Assembly (NCBI GenBank): GCA_044230205.1
Contig: JBGARN010000093.1
Location: forward strand, 1 to 18,874
Reading direction: 5' to 3'
DNA length: 18,874 nucleotides
Source: JAEUTH01 sp044230205
GTDB lineage: Bacteria; Bacteroidota; Bacteroidia; AKYH767-A; OLB10
Part shown: positions 14,752 through 18,874 of the stretch, in pieces
Position numbering within the stretch: position 1 is the first letter of the stretch
How the letters are laid out: every line of letters starts with the position of its first letter
Notes under the pieces: generated by a model
The model's input: only the letters and a program-made list of their open reading frames with translations
Told to the model about the DNA's origin: nothing
The model's database searches: none
Position numbers and translations under genes: made by a program

Positions 14752-17700
14752 ATGAAAGCACAAAAATTCTTAGCCATTGCAGCAGCAATTGTAACATCGG
14801 TATTAGCTTACTCGCTAATGCATGCCGATACTGTTTTTACTCCGGTAGTTGAAAATGATTTTATAAAATCATTGAAAAAAACTTTTACAACGTTTAATGA
14901 AACATTGCCGCAAGACCGTGTGTACCTGCAGTTTGACAAAAATTTTTATGAACCCGGTGATAACATCTGGTTCAGCGCTTATGTGCGTGATGCACAAACC
15001 CTTAAGCCGTCAGAACAAAGCGATATAGTTCATGTTCAGTTTATTTCTCCTAAAGGAACAATTGATAAAGAAATTAAACTCATTCTTAAAAACGGAAAAG
15101 CAGCCGGTGATTTTAAACTGGATGAGGAAGCAGTTGGTGGATTATATAAAATAAAAGCATTTACCAACTGGCAGTTGAATGAACCTGATTCGCTGTACTT
15201 TGAAAAGGAATTGCAGGTGCAGGATGTTATTCTTCCCAATTTAAAAATGAAGCTTGATTTTGAGCGAAAGGCTTATGGTGCAGGCGATGATGTAATTGCT
15301 AAAGTTGATTTGCAAACCAATGAAAATAATGCTCTTGCTAATTATGCATTTCGATATGTGGCAAGTATTGATGGAGAGCAATTAACTGCAAAACCGGCTG
15401 AAACGGGTAATGACGGAACCATGTACATTAAATTTACATTGCCCAAAAAATTAAAAACAAATGATGGATTATTGAATGTATTGGTTGATTACCAAGGGAA
15501 GACTGAAAGTATTTCCCGAAGCATTCCTATTACATTAAATGATATTAAACTTTCCTTTTATCCTGAAGGAGGAGATTTAGTAAATGGTTTGGAAAGCCGT
15601 GTGGCATTTAAAGCTTTGAATGAATTTGGTAAGCCGGCTGATGTTGAAGGTAAAATAACTGACAGTAAGGGAAATGAGGTGGTGAAGTTTACAAGTTATC
15701 ACCTTGGCATGGGTGCTTTTGACATTAAAACACAAGCAGGTGAAAAATACTTTGCACACATCTCCAAGCCCGAAGGAATCAATAAAACCTATGAATTACC
15801 CGAAATGATGCCACGCGGTTATGTAATGCATGTGGACAATGAAAATAAAAATGAAATTGCTGTTGAAGTTAATTCAACTGAAAACGAAGAACTGAATCTT
15901 GTGGCCCAGGTACGCGGTAAAATTTATTACGCTACCGCATTTGAAGCCAAAGAAGGATTGAATAAAATAATTTTTCCTACTGCGCAAATTCCGATTGGTG
16001 TTTGCCAGCTTACACTTTTTGACAGCAAAGGAATTGCACGATGTGAGCGGTTAGTATTTGCGAATAAAAACAAACAACTTAAAGTTGAAATAAAAACTGA
16101 TAAGGATAAGTACCTGCCGCGCGAAAAAGTTACAGCAACTATATATGTAAAAGATGAACGGGATATGCCAATGCCGGCAAATATTTCATTAACCGTTACC
16201 AATGACCAGCTGCTTTCATTTGCTGATGATAAACAGGGAAACCTGTTATCAGAACTATTACTTCAGCAGGATTTAAAAGGCAAAGTTGAAGAACCGGCAT
16301 TTTATTTCAGCAAAGAAAAGAAAGCCGATAAAGCACTTGATTATTTAATGATGACCAATGGATGGAGAAGGTTTAAGTGGGAAAAAGTCATGAGCAATGA
16401 AATTCCGGCAATCACTTACAGGGGAGAAAAAACACGCATTGCCGGAACTGTGATTGACGGAATGAAAGGCACGACTGTATCTAATGCAACTTTAAAGTTT
16501 AATGATAAGCAGCAAGTGCAAACGAATGATAGAGGCGAATATTCAATTAAGGGTTTAGACTTATCAAAACCGGTTGCTATGAATGTATCAGCAGCTGGCT
16601 TCCAGGATGCCAACGAACAATTATATCAATATGATGTAAACAAAGTGATTTACCTGTATGATAGAAGTTATAACAGGCAGCTGGAAGTAGTTGAATTAGA
16701 TGCTGTACAGATGGAGGCGCCTGTAATGGCTAACGATGTTGTGGTAGCGGAAAAGATGAACAGGCAACCACAGGCAATAAAAATGCGTGCTGCACGCGCA
16801 GAGGCAAAAGCTGCTAATGATAATCAGGCCGTAGCTGTACCTGCTGCAAATCATGCTGAACATTTTAATGGGAAAAACTTGGAGGCTGCAGGTGCCCATG
16901 CAAAAGGCGAAGGTGCTGTTGCAAATTTTAAGAAGGATGATAAAAACCTTAAAGAGGTGGTAATAGTTGCCGATGAAAGATTAAAGTTTAAACGCCCTGT
17001 TAAAGATGATGCAGTGGCAGTTCAGGGGCAGCCGCTTTACTATCGTGCGCGCGAGTTTGCAGTTGTTGACTATTCAAAATCACAAGGCAACCAGGTACGC
17101 ACTGATTTTAGGTCAACCATTTATTGGAACCCTGATTTGGATATAGACAAGACAGGAAAGAAAGTAGTTGAATTTTATGCCAGTGATGAAATTACATCAT
17201 TCCGCTGCATTGCTGAAGGTGTGAGTACTGACGGACAATTGGGCCGCGATGAAAAAACTATTTATACCCAGCTTCCGTTTAGCATGAGCGTAAAAGTTCC
17301 GGCAGAAGTTGTACAACAGGATTTTGTTGAAATTCCGCTCACACTTAAAAACAATACACAGAAAGTTCTGTATGGAAAACTTACTGTAAATACTCCCCGT
17401 GGTTTTATAGCGCAGGGAAATATTCCTGCCGAGGTTGCAGTTGAAGCTTCATCAGCAAAAACTATTTATCTGAAATATAATGTTACCTCATGGATTGGAG
17501 TAGATAGCATTCGTATTGCATTTAATGCAGCCGGCAATAGTGATGAATTTATGCAACCGGTAAAAACGATTGCAAAAGGATTTCCTGTAACAGCTTCTTT
17601 CAGCGGCAAAGAAACAAATTCAGCTTACCACGTTGATTTGCAAAACGTGATCCAGGGATCTGTAAAAGTAACAGTTACCGCATACCCAAGTGTGGTTAGC

Positions 17701-18874
17701 GATTTGATGAAGGGTGTAGAAAGCATTTTACGTGAACCGGGAGGTTGTTTTGAACAAACATCCATGAGCAGCTATCCGAACATTCTTGTGCGTAATTACC
17801 TGAAAAAGGTTGGAGATACAGATCCAAAACTGGAAGCACGTGCCGATAAACTAATTGACAATGGTTACAAAAAACTGATTGCATTTGAAACCAAAGAAAA
17901 AGGCTACGAATGGTTTGGCGGTGCACCGGGTCATGAAGCGCTGACAGCATACGGCCTCATGCAGTTTAATGACATGAAAGAAGTGTATGGAGGAGTTGAT
18001 CAGAAAATGATAGACCGTACGGCTGCATGGCTTATGGATAAGAAGGATGGTAACGGTGGTTATAAACGTAATCCACGCGCACTGGATAATTTTGGCGGAG
18101 CAAAGCCCGAGATAACAAATGCATACATTACCTATGCGATTGCAAGTGCCGGATATAAGGACATCAACAAAGAACTGGATAACCTTTATAAATCAGCTAA
18201 TGATAGCAAAGACCCCTACATAATGGGTCTTGCAGCCAATGCATTGTTTGCACACGATAAAGACAGGCGCGGACAAAATGTGCTGGATGAATTATTAAAG
18301 AAGCAGGAGAAGGATGGAAGTTTTATGGGATTGCTACATTCAATAACACGTTCCACTGACAAAGCTTTGCGTGTTGAAACAACTTCGCTGGCGGTAATGG
18401 CTATGCTGCAATCATCCAGCATTCCGAACATGGAATTAAATAATGCAGTTGAGTTTTTAACAAAGGCAAGAAGCGGCTATGGCGATTTTGGCAATACACA
18501 ATCCACAATAATGGCATTAAAAGCGTTAACGGCTTATGCTGAATTCTCAAAGCAAACTAATGAATCAGGTACGCTTGAGTTTTACGTGGATGGTAAAAAA
18601 GTTGGAGAGAAAGATTATGCAGCAGGACAACGTGAAGCTATAGTTATTGACGGAATGGAAAAATATGTGGATGAAGGAAGACATAAATTAGAATTGAAAT
18701 ATCGCAGGGCAAAAAATCCATTGCCTTATTCAATTGCTGTAACATGGAACACCTATTTACCGCAGAGTGCAAAAGAATGTAAGATTGACTTGCAAACAGA
18801 TTTAACATCAAAGCAATCCAAAACCGGTGAAACAGTCCGTCTTTCTGCTACGTTGAAAAACAAAACCGATGAAG
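14752..18874 (+). CDS. Alpha-2-macroglobulin-like thioester protein (3' truncated by window)
   Basis: Open to the window edge: at least 1374 residues, with no stop seen in frame. The N-terminus (MKAQKFLAIAAAIVTSVLA) is a signal peptide or anchor; there is no lipobox Cys. DRVYLQFDKNFYEPGDNIWF (55-74) opens an MG2-type macroglobulin domain. About 562-622 is a carboxypeptidase regulatory-like beta-sandwich (AGTVIDG, then TNDRGEYSIKGL). About 654-743 is low complexity, Ala- and Lys-rich, and could be the protease bait. The A2M domain begins near 783 with RSTIYWNPDLDIDKTGKK. The thioester motif is GCFEQ (998-1002), Cys999 to Gln1002, followed by the thioester domain (HEALTAYGLMQF). In the family, protease cleavage exposes the thioester, which traps the attacker. 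A periplasmic or surface defence role is inferred; neighbours give no partner. Confidence 0.88.
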   Translation, partial: MKAQKFLAIAAAIVTSVLAYSLMHADTVFTPVVENDFIKSLKKTFTTFNETLPQDRVYLQFDKNFYEPGDNIWFSAYVRDAQTLKPSEQSDIVHVQFISPKGTIDKEIKLILKNGKAAGDFKLDEEAVGGLYKIKAFTNWQLNEPDSLYFEKELQVQDVILPNLKMKLDFERKAYGAGDDVIAKVDLQTNENNALANYAFRYVASIDGEQLTAKPAETGNDGTMYIKFTLPKKLKTNDGLLNVLVDYQGKTESISRSIPITLNDIKLSFYPEGGDLVNGLESRVAFKALNEFGKPADVEGKITDSKGNEVVKFTSYHLGMGAFDIKTQAGEKYFAHISKPEGINKTYELPEMMPRGYVMHVDNENKNEIAVEVNSTENEELNLVAQVRGKIYYATAFEAKEGLNKIIFPTAQIPIGVCQLTLFDSKGIARCERLVFANKNKQLKVEIKTDKDKYLPREKVTATIYVKDERDMPMPANISLTVTNDQLLSFADDKQGNLLSELLLQQDLKGKVEEPAFYFSKEKKADKALDYLMMTNGWRRFKWEKVMSNEIPAITYRGEKTRIAGTVIDGMKGTTVSNATLKFNDKQQVQTNDRGEYSIKGLDLSKPVAMNVSAAGFQDANEQLYQYDVNKVIYLYDRSYNRQLEVVELDAVQMEAPVMANDVVVAEKMNRQPQAIKMRAARAEAKAANDNQAVAVPAANHAEHFNGKNLEAAGAHAKGEGAVANFKKDDKNLKEVVIVADERLKFKRPVKDDAVAVQGQPLYYRAREFAVVDYSKSQGNQVRTDFRSTIYWNPDLDIDKTGKKVVEFYASDEITSFRCIAEGVSTDGQLGRDEKTIYTQLPFSMSVKVPAEVVQQDFVEIPLTLKNNTQKVLYGKLTVNTPRGFIAQGNIPAEVAVEASSAKTIYLKYNVTSWIGVDSIRIAFNAAGNSDEFMQPVKTIAKGFPVTASFSGKETNSAYHVDLQNVIQGSVKVTVTAYPSVVSDLMKGVESILREPGGCFEQTSMSSYPNILVRNYLKKVGDTDPKLEARADKLIDNGYKKLIAFETKEKGYEWFGGAPGHEALTAYGLMQFNDMKEVYGGVDQKMIDRTAAWLMDKKDGNGGYKRNPRALDNFGGAKPEITNAYITYAIASAGYKDINKELDNLYKSANDSKDPYIMGLAANALFAHDKDRRGQNVLDELLKKQEKDGSFMGLLHSITRSTDKALRVETTSLAVMAMLQSSSIPNMELNNAVEFLTKARSGYGDFGNTQSTIMALKALTAYAEFSKQTNESGTLEFYVDGKKVGEKDYAAGQREAIVIDGMEKYVDEGRHKLELKYRRAKNPLPYSIAVTWNTYLPQSAKECKIDLQTDLTSKQSKTGETVRLSATLKNKTDE

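Noticed and set aside
14752..18874. Several short minus-strand frames inside the A2M gene
   Set aside because: They are shadows of a continuous forward frame with clear macroglobulin domains.
1..18874. CRISPR array, insertion sequence or rRNA
   Set aside because: No regularly spaced repeats, transposase motifs, terminal inverted repeats or rRNA-like sequence were seen.

Overview
The window comes from a low-GC member of the Bacteroidota; the genus cannot be fixed from sequence alone. Four signs support this. A near-perfect Bacteroidota-type promoter (TTTG, 19 nt, TAttTTTG) precedes a DUF6089/PorG-like gene. Shine-Dalgarno sequences are essentially absent. Five exported proteins have signal peptides ending in A/G-Q. 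A type II glutaminyl cyclase, a pdxJ-CBS-nadK-PorG-like neighbourhood and a thioester alpha-2-macroglobulin are also present.

Layout: (1) 1-390 holds the tail of an unrecognised gene, a 20-bp palindrome, tRNA T-arm-like fragments and an intrinsic terminator. (2) 390-4864, plus strand, carries a PPP-family metallophosphatase, a PfkB sugar kinase, cysS and a lipoprotein glutaminyl cyclase of the M28 fold. (3) 4876-6696, minus strand, is a compact unit running pdxJ, a secreted SPOR protein, then a secreted coiled-coil protein. (4) 6858-11927, plus strand, carries a CBS-pair protein, a one-POTRA outer-membrane barrel protein, nadK and two tandem DUF6089 outer-membrane proteins. (5) 12002-14526, minus strand, is an accessory-looking block of three genes: a 552-residue protein with a helical N-terminus, an uncharacterised beta-rich middle domain and a TIR/deoxyribosyltransferase-like C-terminus, then two small proteins. 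(6) 14752 to the window end is a large alpha-2-macroglobulin-like protein, cut by the window edge.

How the parts relate: most named genes are housekeeping (Cys-tRNA charging, vitamin B6 synthesis, NADP synthesis) or envelope-related. The glutaminyl cyclase probably matures the N-termini of exported proteins, and all five signal-peptidase-I-type proteins encoded between it and the accessory block are predicted to expose Gln after cleavage. The three-gene block at 12002-14526 is the best candidate for an undescribed system: its largest protein looks like a sensor plus nucleotide-handling effector of the kind used in bacterial conflict, but the residue expected to be the catalytic Glu reads as Lys. 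The second DUF6089 gene lacks an ATG in its frame; one extra A in a 7-A run would restore an ordinary ATG and signal peptide.
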